Assembly: GCA_963573315.1 (NCBI GenBank)
Contig: OY752141.1
Location: 4,092,001 to 4,156,000 of the forward strand
From: Entomortierella parvispora
Lineage: Eukaryota; Mortierellomycota; Mortierellomycetes; Mortierellales; Mortierellaceae
Reading direction: 5' to 3'
Length of the DNA: 64,000 bases
The stretch's first letter is position 1. Each line of letters begins with the position of its first letter. The notes under the pieces are model-generated. The model saw only the letters and a list, made by a program, of their open reading frames with translations. It did not search any database and had not been told where the DNA came from. Made by a program: the position numbers and the translations under genes. Positions 21,885 through 34,900 of the stretch are shown one piece after another.

Positions 21885-24800
21885 ATGATGAATACTTCTG
21901 GGATCACCCGCAAAAGCCTCCTCACAACGATCGTCGCCAGGGCTCTCCTTTGTTCGATCATTACTTCACTTTCTTCTATAGCACTTGCGGCACCACTCAG
22001 TCCCTCCACCTTTATGTCTACTTCGGTGTCAGCCACGGTATCAGAAAGCACAAAGGACGTCCTTTCCTCTTACAATGTCATTCGATCCATAGGCTTCCGA
22101 AACTGCGCCACCGACTCTTCGCTCAACAAAATTAGACTCTCGCACCTAGCCTTGCTATACAATGCTCAATCCAACACCATTTCTATGAAAGTCGATGGCA
22201 TTACGGACAAAGAATTCAATGTCGGTGCAGGTATAAAAAAGAAGAAAAAAAACATCTTATCACCATTGACTTGTCACTGACGCGTCTCCACCGCAACTTT
22301 CCCCCCAGCCCATGTTCTGTTGACGGCGTACGACCGCATCATTTATGACGAGTCCGTTGATCTAGCCAAAGTAGCGCTTTTCATTCCTCGGTAAAAGTCC
22401 CAGGTTCAGTTGTCTCTTTACTGATTTCCATGCAAAGAAAAATCACTGACTGAATGTTTGCTCTCGCGGGCTTCCTCTCTGATCCTGAACTCATTATTAG
22501 GTTCAAGGGCAAGTTTTCATTCCAACAAACACTTTCGGCTCCGGCTCTTTTGCCTACAACTCTACCTAGCCAACTCTTTTCATTCCCGGCAGTCGAAGCC
22601 TTAGCTATGATCGAGCTATATGATACCCAGGGATCCCCACTCCTCTGTACTTCGATCCCTCTCACGAACACAGTCAGTGCACACTCGCCCGTCATCACCA
22701 TTGCCTCAGTCTCTCTGACAGCAGCCACAGTCGCCTTGACAGCCATCACCAGTTTCGTAGCCTCATTCTCGTCCGCTGCCATGTTGACCTCTATACCCAC
22801 GGCTGCCAACGGAGCAGGGGGTTCTACAGCAGGCGCGAATGGATTATCTCCTTCGATCTGGGACGTTGTGTCCTTTTGCCAGTTTATTGCCATTTCTGGA
22901 TCTTTAAACTTGGATTATCCTGAACTGCTACAACAATGGACTCAAAACTTTGGTTGGAGTATGGGACTCGTCCAAGTCAGGGGCTGGAATAGGGCGATTC
23001 AAGAATTGAGGACTAGGACTTGGAAAATGGCTGGAGACTCTTCTGAGGCCAACGAAAACAGCAAAGAGGACTCGACTCCTGTTGTGAAGCAGGGCTTGAA
23101 CTTATTACCTAATGGAACAGGCATCAACAACAGCTCTAGGGACAAGATTTTGTTGAGCGACTCGATCGGAGACGCATCGACATGCCACTCAATTGATGGC
23201 TCCCCCGCGAAAACAACGAATCTCTCCATGGATTTCATGGCTGATAGGGCCCTCAAATCGTTTGTAGAACAGCGACAAGCGGATGGTATCGGCAGTCCGC
23301 AGAACAAGACACGGGACCAGATTCTGGATATGGCCAAAAAGATGGAACCAGCCAAGCTCCTGTCCATCCTTAGCAAACACGATGTCCACTACAGTGCCGT
23401 CGAAAAGAGACAGGATCCAGTGACCCCGGCTGCAGCACCTCCACCTCTTCCTTCAGCAACTCAGCCTTCTTTTCAAGGAAATGGATTGCTTCCCTCAGAA
23501 CAGGACATGTCGTTGATGCACCGGCTTGTAGAACTCTCCAAATTACCTGCGTACGAGCCATTTCCTTCTCTAACACCATCACCACCGTCATCAGCAACAC
23601 CTGTGGAAAGTCCCTCTGCTCCTCTTGCTTGGCCCCAAGGAAACTACCACACGACAACAGAACCCCTGTCGTCTCATGGTGGATTAGCGTCGTTTGGCCA
23701 ACGACTCAATATCCCCGCGCAAAATTTGTTCATGACCTCCCTGATGCTGTTTTGCGTTCTCCTCCTCTGTGCCTCACTCCTTGCGCTTGTGTTCCGACTC
23801 GGTCTAGAGGGCTACGCAAAATATTTCCGTCCTGGCAAGTTTACAAAGCTGCGTCGTCGTTTCAGTTCCTACTACGTCGGTAACATGCTCCGGGTGGTCC
23901 TCCTGGCGTATTTTGCTGTGGCGACCTTGGCATTCTATCAATTGACAAGACAGGATAGCTGGGTGATTCAGACTCTGGCAGTAATGACCTTGCTGGGGTT
24001 CGTGATCCTGGGGACCTGGGTAACGATGCGGTTGAAGCGGGCGGGAGGAACGAGTTTGTTCTTTGATGAAAGACTCAAGGCCAGATATGGAGTCCTGTAT
24101 GATCAGTATGTCGTCTCGGCTTACTGGTTCTTTATCCCGGTCCTCGTCTACCAGGTCTTAAAGTCGGCCATCGTAGGATTAGGACAGGGCTCTCCGTTCA
24201 CATCCAGCAGCACCCAGGAGAACGATACATGGGCTCAGATTAGTCTGTTACTTTTCGTGGAACTGGCGTTTGCGGCGTTGATGATCTGGAAACATCCTTT
24301 TGCGAACAGGACTCCTAATCGGCTGAACGCCATCTTGGGTTCTGTCCGGGTCCTGAACGTGATCCTGCTGGCAGTACTGATTCAGGGTACAGGCAAAATC
24401 TCTATGGTCTCCAAGACAGTCATTGGTATCATGATTACGGCGATGCAAGTAGTCATGATGTTGGTTCTGGCGACATTGGTTGGGGTTCAGCTCGCAAAAG
24501 CCCTTTGGGGATTGTTGAAGGCTATAAAGATGAGCCGAGAGAACAAGATCAAGATCAAGGAGGAGAAACAGGAAGTCTTGATCGCGTCGCACAGGGTTCG
24601 CAGATCCAAGAGCGAAAAGGACGGGTTCGATGACAGTGGCAACAGTGGTGATGGCGAGGACCATGCCAAGGTCGGAAGAACGGCAGGAGAGCATTCCAGA
24701 GAAGGAGGAGATCAGAGCATAGCGAGTCTTGTCGGTATGATGGGCATTGGGTCCAACCCGACGATTCGTTGCACCCCTGCTAGTGATGATGAGGACAGTG

Positions 24801-26563
24801 AGGATGAAAGTGAGGATAATTGGAACCAAGATCGACAGTCCTTGACACATACCAAGAGAAGCTCACTTGAAAAGCGACCCTCGATCCGAGACTCGACCCA
24901 AAGTACCGACATTTATATGTCCCATATTCTGGATTACTACCATCCCGCCTATTTACCAAGCAGCCTCCAGGAGAACCGAGGATCCAAAGAAGAATACGAC
25001 CAAGATCAAGTAGGTATATTGGCCTCCGGGGCACCCACGAATCACAAACTCTCGATCCCAATATCAGAGTCGTCTCCAGCTATGTCCTCAGACACTTGGG
25101 TTCAATCTCAATACATGACGCGTCGACGGAGTGAGTCCAACGCCATGGATCCAGCAAAGTCTTTGGACAACGATTTGGGCTCCCGCCATCACATTCACAG
25201 CTGTTCCCGCCCACTTTCACAGCTAGAGCAGGACCAAGAGCGACGACGTCCACGCTCTGTTGGCACGGTTGGTGGAAAGGCCTATAGCAGTGTTCATGAG
25301 CCTGTCACTTTTATGGCACCAGCTCTCCACGGTCCCGGTTTCAATCGTGTCGGTAGATCATCTTCAAGTTTTACTGCGAGATCTGAGCGACGCGGGTCAA
25401 TGGCCAGCCTCAGTCAAAGCTATCGCACGCTACAACGGGAGTCGATGCCATATTTCCGGAGCACTTTCCTCCCAGCCACTCTTATGGCAGGTCCACCTCC
25501 ACCCTCGATCATGCAACCCAGAAGATCCTCTGTTTCCTCCGCCACCATTGCAACCCCGTCATCGCTCTCACCAGTGCTCAGGATCGGCGATACACAACCC
25601 CAGCAAAGGCCAAGGTCTAGCTCGATGCAGTCTGACGTCGTTTTTTCTCCTACTCAAGTTCATTCCTCTTTCGGGGACTCATCTTCTCCACATGAACCAG
25701 AGTCTTCAGAACCATTGAGGACCCCTTCCGTCAACAGCCAAGCTGGATCACCCTCTCCAGTAGTTCCAGCTCGATCATCTTCAGTCTCGAGCCTACGCAA
25801 CAGCTTTTCGCAATACCGATTCCCTGATGAACGCCCAACGTCAGTCCCAGATGAGCTCTCCATAGCCACAAGCACGGAAGCAACGAGAGCTGGAGTCATG
25901 ACCCCTTCCAGGAGAACAGTGGCAGATGTGCAAAGGTCAATCCACCCTTTGTCACCCTTTCATCCTGATTACCAACATCCCAACGACCTTTACAAACCCT
26001 CCATGCCGTCTCCGAATGAAATGGGTCCCACAGCAGGCTTGAACTCTCCAAACACGATTCAGGACGGTTCAATGGGATCGAGACGAGACCATCGAGCTCA
26101 AGTCCCAATTTCTTACGCTTCCATGAAACCCCCCACGTTGCCAACTTCATACTCGAAACGATTGGCTCCCAAATTGAGGATCGATACTCGACGCCAAAAC
26201 ATTGCTCCACCGCCTCAAATTCCAATGCCGACATTGCCACAGACGCCCCTTTCGACAACCATGTTCCTGCCACCTTCTGAACATTCAAGGACAACATTGC
26301 AGCTGTCAGAGGACAAACACTTAGTAAAGGACAAACCTCTGCAAGCGGGAGAGACCAACTCGACTACCGTGAGTTTGGCCACCCCCCAGTCTTCGAGCCT
26401 GGTGCAGTGTTCACTTTTGACGACGACCAGAAGTGGGGTCAACCATCCAGGTGCAGTGTCCAATGTGAGCGTCCCATCATCAAACCGACAGTGCGCCTTG
26501 ACCACTACCCACTTGTCTTCACCAAACCGTCCATTGACAGTCAGCAGAAATCATAGATCATGA
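21885..26563 (+). CDS. TRP-like fungal membrane protein (FLC/Pkd2 family) with long disordered tail
   Basis: Three exons, 21885-22230, 22309-22390 and 22501-26563, encode 1,496 residues. A signal peptide ends near LSSIALA. It is followed by an ML-like lumenal domain (GFRNCATDSSLNKIRLSHLA, then LLTAYDRIIYDESVDLAKVA, then GKFSFQQ). After a Ser/Pro-rich linker come about 7-9 membrane segments (residues about 550-830, starting LFMTSLMLFCVLLLCASLLA), with the family-like motif KHPFANRTPNRLNA. Related fungal proteins (yeast Flc, fission yeast Pkd2) sit in ER or plasma membrane and affect calcium, FAD transport or membrane tension. The last 650 residues are Ser/Pro/Arg-rich and disordered, an unusually long cytosolic tail. 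An in-frame upstream Met at 21786 would hide the signal peptide, so 21885 is preferred. Confidence 0.85.
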
Positions 26564-26600
26564 AGCTTGGCAGCACTGCGAGGTTTTGAATCATGAAAAT

Positions 26601-26606
26601 AATAAA
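26601..26606 (+). terminator. Probable poly(A) signal of the TRP-like gene
   Basis: AATAAA lies 38 nt past the stop codon and 49 bp before the end of the convergent SHQ1 gene. Confidence 0.6.
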
Positions 26607-26654
26607 AACCCTGGTTCCAAGGAAATCAGATGGCAGCCTTTACATGTTTTAATT

Positions 26655-29317
26655 CTACAGCTCAATAATCTTGGGCCGAGGTCCCTCGTGCATGAAGATC
26701 GACTCGTCCTCACCCATAAGCGGTGCTGACACCTTTTCTTCCTTGTCCTTATTCTCGTTCTCATCTTCGCTTTCATCCTCGTTGCTCTCTTCGTCATCTG
26801 AAGAGTCATCTTCATCGCTGGAGGTGTCCTCATCCGAGTCCTCGTCCGACGACTCTTCTTCTTCCTCTTCTTCCATCTCGGGCGCCTCCTTGGCCAATGC
26901 TTCCAGTTCCTCCAAATGCCACTCAAGATCCGACTTTTCCAACTTGAAATGATGCAGTTCATGGGCCAAAGTCCTAATCACATTTTCACTATAGGTGGAC
27001 AAAAAGGAGAGCCGCAACAGAGGTTAGATTTGATGTTTTGAGGCAGTCTTGCTGGTAATGACGAGTAACAAAAACAAGAGGTCGACATTTACCTGGCGCT
27101 CTGGATCCAGACACAGTAATCCTCCAAAAACATCTTGCTGTAAATATAATACACGTCGTCATGATCGAGGACATCTTTGATCTGCAACAGAGCCCGCAGG
27201 ATCCCTCTCCGGCCCAACTTGAAAATCACATAAACGTCCTGCAAGACCTTCATAGCAAGGTTCCAATTCCGGCTCAGCGGGTACGCCAAACTACGACGCA
27301 CCGATGCTACTAATGTCTCCTTCAAGGTAGTAAACTGATCCAGCGCCGCCATTGAGGACGAAAGCTTGCAAATCGTCCATGCCGTCTCCACCGTCGTATC
27401 GCCCTCGCCAACCCGAAGATCATAACTGTATGCAAAGAGGATATCGATCAACCCCAGGTAGGTCGATTTGGCGTTCTCGAGAATATACTCGCGCTTAGGC
27501 AGGTCCCGCATCAGTTCCTGCTCCTTGGGCGAGAAGGGTTTCGCGCCAAGAACAGCCTCTCCTGTAAGACTCATATCCGCCATTACATCTTCCAACGCCC
27601 CACTTGCTGATGTCGTCTTTTCAGTTGTACGAGTCGAGTCTACGACCATGATATTCTCTCCTCCCAAATGACGAACGGGCTCACTCTCATCAATCAATGG
27701 CTCCTCTGTCGGCACCATCAACGAATCCAGATTGCCGGCGGAGGATGTCGTGGCTGCGGTATTGGGAGTCACATCGAGAACGAGCGAAGGAGTGTTTGAT
27801 GTAGATGGAGTGATGTCCTTGATGATAGATTTCGTCGAGACTTCCTTCATACCAAATCCAGATCCCAATCCACCAATTGCTGGACTCTCTTCATCGGAGT
27901 CCTCCTTGTTGATGATATTAAAAATGGACGGCGTTGCTGGCTTCACTGGTTTTGAAAAGGCGCTGGAGAAAGTTGTTGAGTGAGATCCTGGAGTGACACT
28001 GACTGCGGGGATCGTCTTGACAACAGGTGATGGTATCAATGGCACGGTTTCCTTTGGCTTTTTTCCAGCGTTTTCTGTGAAGGGAGAAAGTGGACATGGT
28101 CAGAGACAGATCCTACCCCATAAGATGTAGATCATTCATCAGTTTTTTTTGATCGCACAAATATCCTTTACCTTTTTCAGCTTTTTGAATCGCCCGCAAC
28201 TCATTCCACCATTGTGTCTTGTACTTCAAAAGATGTTGAATCTCCTCTTCGATCATGAAATCGCTCCTAAAACATCCAGCGCAGCAAGACGTAAAAAAAA
28301 TACTCTGTCAATACCATATTTCGTGAGTATAATCTTCCAAAAGCGAGAAAGATAAAGCACTGTTGGTTCAGTCTTACATGTAATATTCATCGTCAAACTT
28401 GTCGTTTTCACGTTTGATCCGGTTTTCCCGTCGCGTCTCGAGTGAGGCATGTTCGGGATCATAGACGTCCAAGACATCGTTGGCGGTCTCTTGTACATGA
28501 GTAAAGAATCCAGAGTACCTATTGTTGAATCCATAACGCACTTCTGAAAAGACCTCCTGGCGGATCTCCTGAGGCATCTCCCAATCAAAATCCTCATCTA
28601 AAGGGCACGACAAAAGTCAGCAATAGGATAAAACAACTCTGTGCAAAATCCCTCCTGTTTTCCTTCTTGTTTTCCCTCCTAAAAACAAATACCTTTCTCG
28701 ACCTGGCGGGTTCCTTCCAGTGTTTCTCCACTGCTGAGAACTTCGATCAATGGTCGTTTGATCTGCGCTTTATCGGTAATGTCTCCTTTACGTACGAGCA
28801 ACTTTGTCAACATGTCCAGATCCGGAAAGTGCTCTCCTGGAGTCTCCTTGGCCAGAATCACGGTCAGCTCTCCACTGCCTACGTCGTAAGTTGCCTTGGA
28901 GCGTTCGTCTTCAAGGACGTTTCCGGGGAATGTGATCCTGTGGAGGCATGACAGAGGCGCAACAGACAATATTAGTTCTCTTGCTCTTTTGCTTCTTTTC
29001 GTGCAAAAGGTCCTTCAGTTTTTGCAGTTTTGGGTGGAGTGAGTGTTCTGTGCTATGTGCCAATGTACCTCAGGAAATAGGGCTTCAGGTTGAACTTGAA
29101 GACATCGCCTTGGACATTAATGTCGACATTTTGCGTCTATGTGTCCCCAAGAGAAAGCATGTCAGAGAAGTAAAGCTCATGCCTGATGCTTGGACCACAC
29201 GAGCAGATCTCTGCCTGGTCCATTTGTCCATGTCGACGATACCTTGATGTGAGGAGCCTTGATGACGATGGTGACATGGTCGCTGTCCTGGGTGACCGTG
29301 AACTTTGGGGTGATCAT
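26655..29317 (-). CDS. SHQ1: H/ACA snoRNP assembly chaperone Shq1
   Basis: Seven exons: 29317-29243, 29136-29069, 28937-28693, 28597-28378, 28266-28172, 28074-27093 and 26988-26655, giving 672 residues. The N-terminal CS-like domain (start MITPKFTVTQDSDHVTIVIK; NVDINVQGDVFKFNLKPYFL; RITFPGNVLED) is strongly Shq1-like. The SHQ1 domain follows, with YSYDLRVGEGDTTVETAWTI, VRRSLAYPLSRNW and VLQDVYVIFKLGRRGILRAL. Shq1 holds the pseudouridine synthase Cbf5/dyskerin before it enters H/ACA particles, acting as an RNA mimic in the nucleoplasm and cytosol. A low-complexity linker of about 140 residues separates the domains, and the C-terminus is a long Glu/Asp/Ser tract, longer than in yeast. All seven exon phases fit. 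The stop is 92 bp from that of the convergent TRP-like gene. Confidence 0.92.
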
Positions 29318-29382
29318 TCTGATTCCAGGCTAAAGGTGAAGGTGGAGAGCAAGGGCGTAGTGCAGACCTTCAAACAACAAAG

Positions 29383-29414
<32 letters not shown>
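29383..29414. repeat. Poly(A) run of 32 bases
   Basis: An uninterrupted A run in the 153-bp gap between SHQ1 and the MARCH5-like gene, so on the transcribed minus strand it is poly(T). Assembly length may be unreliable. Confidence 0.8.
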
Positions 29415-29421
<7 letters not shown>

Positions 29422-29469
29422 TCCCACGCGAGCAATTTTATGAGCGCGTCCTTTTGCGTCTATGGTTCA

Positions 29470-31202
29470 TTATTGCCTCTCGTCTTTGAACTCTGAATAT
29501 TCCCGAATACGGCGTACTCGCTTGCGCTTCAGCTCTTGGTAGGTCCCAAACAATCCTGCAAGATCCTTGACCAACACAAACAGGCATCCTCCAAGAATGT
29601 TACGGTGAAAGTTGTCGGGGATCCTTGTTCTTATAAACGCAAAGTTTCCTAGGAAGCTATCATAGTTATCAGGGGAATAGGTGATCAGCCATTGGCCTAA
29701 AGAATCAGCACAAAGGAGTAAACAAGTACATGACCTACCTTCCACAGATGGACGAAATTGCTGGCATCAAAAGCGCACCCACAATGGTCCTTCCGAGATC
29801 CCGTCTGTCAAACAGCGATATCTCCTCGTCTACGCCGTTGGTAGTGGCAGCTACAGATGCCGTCGCATTCGAGTCCTGGTCAATGCTCGCGCTAATGCCT
29901 AGTCGAGACACTCCAGAGGCAGCAATTTGCTGATGACGCCAACGTGTTTCCAGGCGAGCTACCATCTCGGCCCAAACGCTGTTGTAGGCCATCCTTACCC
30001 AGGGCATCACGGAAAGAGTCAGTGCAGGGCTTGGCGGGAATGTCACCTGGAGCTGCTCATTGCCAACGATGAGCAAAGGGATGAGGGGCATGAATGAATC
30101 CAAGATCTTTGTCCGAGAGAATATGAGGATCACCGGAATCATGGGAAGTCCGGTCTAGACAAAAGATAACTGCGTGAGTTGTCTGTCTTTTGAACCATGA
30201 AGGTGTCCTTTCTCTATAGCTTACCCAAACTCTCCAACCCCAGGGATTTGGGCTTCCGAGGAGCTTTTCGCCTTCCTCTGTGCCGCAAACAGTAAGAACC
30301 GCGTAAGCTCTATGAGATGAAGAATTGAGGTATCAGTGACGATACTTGTCAAAGCGGTTGTTTGTTTCTGAAATCAGTCCAATTTGAGCAACTCACCCAT
30401 ATGTTGTACTTGTAATAAGAACTGAACATGTCAAGCCCAAGAACGTCAGGTAGGGGATGCCGGCTTGAACAAGCGAGTCCACTGTCGAGTAGATATTGAG
30501 GAGGGTCGAATTTGGCTCTGCCAATCGGTAAACCGTATTACAGACCGAGCACCGGACCTGGTGAGCGCAAAAGGGGAGGTGTGGGGTGGGAACAAAAAAA
30601 ACACAATTAGATGGAAGGCGGAGTCGACGGTGGGATAAACACTCACTGCGTCCTTTCAGAAACGCCCAAACACCAACATCAAATCGGAATATCCATCAAA
30701 ACAAATGCTGTGGTCCACTTGCCTGCTTCCTTGCAAACTGTTGCCTGTTCTTGTCAATCCAGTCTAGCAGACAATCTTCATGAGAGATTAATGTGCACTG
30801 ACAAGGCTTGACCCATCGCCCCTCGCTATCTTCTTCGGTGCCGAAACAGATATAACACCGGCTTGGTTCCTGGTATGGACCACTGGAGCCGGTAGAGGCC
30901 GTTACTGTGTTGAAAGGAGGTATCTGTGTCATGGGAGTGGTCTGTGGCTGCAGGGTTTGTCTGGAGCGGGCCGAGATAGCCTCGAGCTCCTTGATAAAGT
31001 CGGATGAACTTGTTTCAACACTTGTTGGTGCAGTCCTACGGAGACCAGGGCCGCTATCTATACTGCTGCCACTGCTGCTGGAGGAACTCGACGTTCTCGA
31101 GGCTCTCTCTCCTTCCAAGGCGCCAGAGTTTGAGGTTGGTCTGTGAATGGGAGAAAAGGCTACAGTTGCCTGTGCCGAGCGTGGTCCTGGGGCTGGCTCC
31201 AT
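29470..31202 (-). CDS. RING-CH (MARCH5-like) membrane E3 ubiquitin ligase
   Basis: Exons 31202-30723, 30557-30397, 30309-30225, 30154 to about 29746, and 29696-29470. The RING-CH finger reads CYICFGTEEDSEGRWVKPC, CQCTLISHEDCLLDWID, then VRCSVCNTVYRL after the first intron, giving the C4HC3 ligands. Downstream hydrophobic stretches (AGIPYLTFLGLTCSVLITST, TGLPMIPVILIF, NILGGCLFVLVKDLAGLFG) follow the MARCH5 layout. Vertebrate MARCH5 sits in the mitochondrial outer membrane and controls fission and fusion factors; localisation here is inferred. Intron 1 has a GC donor (AAGCAG|GCAAGT), which restores both the frame and the finger. The last junction is uncertain: the obvious GTAGGT donor breaks the frame, while a weak GTGGAA donor at 29745 keeps it. 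The N-terminal 130 residues are Ser-rich. Confidence 0.82.
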
Positions 31203-31924
31203 GGAGATGGGTGAGTCGACCTAGAGTTGTCGCGTTGGCTAATGTGAAGTTGTCTGAATGCCCTTGTAGAAAGAACGGAAAGAGTAAGATGGTGCGATGA
31301 AGCGGTAAGCGCAGAAGAGCAGGACAAAAGGCTAATGGCAAAGAGAGAAATAGAACGACAGAGAAACCCCAATCGTGGACAATGTCTGTGTGCTTTGCAT
31401 GCATGCATGCGCTCGTTGGGCTAAGGAACAGTCACAAAACTACATGGAACTGATCACGTGAAAGTGAGGCCCCCCAAAAGAAGAAGACAAAGGCACTGCG
31501 TACGACTGTCGACAGTGGGCAGGGTCAATGGTTGTTTGACAGGCTGTGGTCCTTCAGACTCTCGAACGCTCGCGACGTGCAAAGAGATCGCAGTAGCCAG
31601 CCCGGTGTCTGAATACGCATCATGGTGGCACCACCACCACCACCACCACCACCACCACTGCCTCCACTGCCTCCCCCTTGCCAATGGCTGTTGATGACAA
31701 CGTGGGAGGGTGACCAAACAAAAAGGGGGTGAGTGGACACGACAGGCGTGTCCGACTGTCGCCTGTCTGTCTGTTTGTCTATCTCCCTTTGAAAAGGTAC
31801 TCGCTATTGCATTGCTTCCCAATGCCTTTGTTCAATTCGCTTTCATTCCCAACCACTCCTCCTCCCGCTTTCATTCCCATTCCTATTCCTCCACCCTCTT
31901 TGCTTCTGCTACAGGACGTGAACT
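31203..31924. other. Divergent intergenic region between the MARCH5-like and F-BAR/RhoGAP genes
   Basis: It contains a CAC trinucleotide repeat (31629-31658) and GCATGCATGC near 31400. No coding region is supported. Confidence 0.45.
31629..31658. repeat. CAC trinucleotide repeat
   Basis: Ten uninterrupted CAC units in the shared promoter region. Confidence 0.85.
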
Positions 31925-34900
31925 ATGCTACGGTCTGCCCAAGAAAAGGCGGAGCGAAGGGCGTCCAAGACCCAGTCGCTCTATGTTGCGACTCCCTCCA
32001 CTCTCTCTGCTCTCCCTCCCCAGCAACTCCAGTCCTTCCAGCCTTCTATTCCAGGGCAGCTCCCAGGCAGCAGCACGATCAGCAGTCCATTGAGCAACAT
32101 CGCCACCACCAGCAGTAGCACCCCAAAGTCTCCTCGAAAGTCACGACCCTTCTCGATGATGTTCCTACACCCCCAGGACGAGCTAGCAAGACAGCAGCAA
32201 CTGGAGGGCCAGCAACATCAACAACCGCCGGAGTATCAGAATCAATCTCTTCACCAACAACCCCTGAACGAGTCGGACGAAGAGCCCGCCACAGGAGACG
32301 GACAGTCCCTCACCTCGACAATGATAGACTATGGCGAGAGTGACCTCAAGGACGCAGACTCGGACACTCGAATGCTCATTGCCCATCTCAGCGACCTCGA
32401 TGTATGTTTAGCAGGAATGAGACAACACCTTCCCTTTCCAGCAAAGGGCATCAAACCAGAATAAGAAAAAAACTAAAAGTGCTCACTGCTCTTCCTCTTT
32501 CCCTTCCAAATGCCGCATAGTCCGGACTGCCGATCCTGCTGGAACGCGTCAAACAGAACCTGCATTCTTGCAAAGTAAGTAACTGAGAGCGAATATGGCT
32601 ACCAAGTCCGATGTGAGTTTGTCTCTAATAATGAGACGCGAAACCGCATCTGTTTCGATAGGATTTGGTATCCTTCTTGAAAAAAAGATCCATTATGGAA
32701 GCAGAGCATGGGACAAGTATCCTGAAGTTGGCAAGCGGCTTGCGGGAGTCCTATCGGCAGCAGCCCGAAGGAACAAATGCTCAATTCAAACAGGGATCCT
32801 ATGGCGATTGCTGGAACCACATTCTGGAAATGCATGAGCGCATGGGCACAAACCGTCTAGAATTCTCCAGAGACCTACATGTCATTTCTGAAGAGCTATC
32901 CACCATCTATAAAGAGACAGATCGTAGCCGCAAGCAGGTAAATGGACAGGGATTTGATTGACAAAGCAAAGCAAAGCAAATCTAAATGGACCAGAGCATC
33001 GAGAACCATTGCTTACTCTGTTGGTTCTATCGCGTAGTTTAAGGAAGCAGGCGCTAAACAAGAGCGACTCGTTCAGGAGCAGGAACAAAACTTGGAAAAG
33101 GTAAATTGCCAGAACCAACGGCCAAAGAATACACGAATGTTCGACTGGGCCACTGATGTCATGAATTCATTTGTAATTAGGCCAAGCAAAAGTATGACAG
33201 CTTGACTGAGGAATGGGAAAAGGCAATCTTACACAAGGCTGCGGATCCCACAGTCCCAAAAAAGGGGACAACCAAAGGAATGAGTATGAACATTTTCAAA
33301 CAGCCGAAATCCGCAGGCCAGGTGAGGACAGGATATGTCAGGGCCTCTATAACAATTGACACGTCATTCACCTACTCATCTTATATTCCACCGTCATTTT
33401 CGATTTGAACTTGCAGTTACATCGACAGGAAGAAGAGGCCAGGCTGAAGGCCGCCTCTTCTCACGAACAGTACAAAGCCCAGCTCGCACGTACAAACGAC
33501 GCCCGCCAGTACTACTATTCGCACACCCTGCCTAGTATTTTGAAGGTGTGCCCCACTGAAGCAGCTCTAACTGCCGTTGTTACAATGTTGCTGACCGTCA
33601 ACTTGTTTTGCGCATTGTGCTTAGAATCTGAAAGACACAATCGATGAATCCGATCTCTCACTACAATACTACCTGATGCGCTACGGATACATGTCGGAGG
33701 ACTACATGATGAAGGACGCTACAATTATAACCCCCTTCCAAGGGCCAGGTAAAGCCTCTCAATTGAAACTCGTGCGGTGTGTATAACTCGGAATAACATT
33801 TACTTTTCCACGCGACGCTTTAGAGCTCGGTCTTCGCGATCGTGTAGAATTGATCAATAAGGACACCGATCTGCAAGTGTTCATTCAAGCCAACTCATCC
33901 AAGGCAACGCCCATTGTTAAAGACCCAGCACCCTATGAGGAGTTTGTCATGGTAATAGTAGTGGATATTTGTTTTTAGCTTGTAAGAGGCTTGGGGTCTA
34001 ACTATCCTGTTTCCTTGCCAATAGTCAACTCTAGCACAGTCAATCGTCAACCCTAGACCAATATTTGGATGTGATCTGGCAGAGCAATTGAATAGGGACG
34101 AGAGAGAGCTGCCTGAAATCCTAGTCAAGTGTACAATGGCAATAGAGCAGTTTGGTAAAGTAGGACTACACTAAATGAGTTGATGTTGCCAATGGTTCCT
34201 GACCGCCTGTTTTTATAGGCATCGACAACAAGGGAATCTATCGAGTTTCTGGAATCACCTCTGCTACCAATCGACTCCGGTCCGCGTTTGATAGAGGTAT
34301 AAGAGAGCTCTGAGAGGTAGTTGTCTGTGCAAGTGACTTCTGATCTGACTTGAAAAACATGATTTGGGACACTTTGTTTAGATTGCGCCGCTGTGGACCT
34401 GACCACTGAGGAGAGTTGTGGTGATATTAACAGCGTAGCCAGTGTTCTCAAAGCCTGGTTCAGGGAACTACCAGAACCATTGCTGACCCGCAAACTGTAC
34501 CCAGAATTCGTGAGGATCGCCAGTATTCAGGATGAAGCCGAAAAGTTGACAAGCCTTCACCTGTGCACTAATAGTCTGCCCGATCCCAACTATGCCACCT
34601 TGAAATTCTTGATGTGTCACCTCAACCGGTAGGGCATTGTCTTGTTTTGTTTTCATACCCTGCAGCAAATTTATTGTATTTGTGCTTCTGACAGATTTTT
34701 TCTTTCTTTTTGAACCTACAGCATTCAAGCAAACCAAAAAGTGAACGCCATGGGTCCGACCAACTTGGGTTTGATTTTCGGGGCTACTTTGGCAGGGTCG
34801 GATGGGGATCCATCTGACACGGCTGGATTAGCGCGTATGAGTGTTCAAAGCAATATTGTGGAGACTCTTTTGGTGAATTACAACCAGATATTCGGAGATG

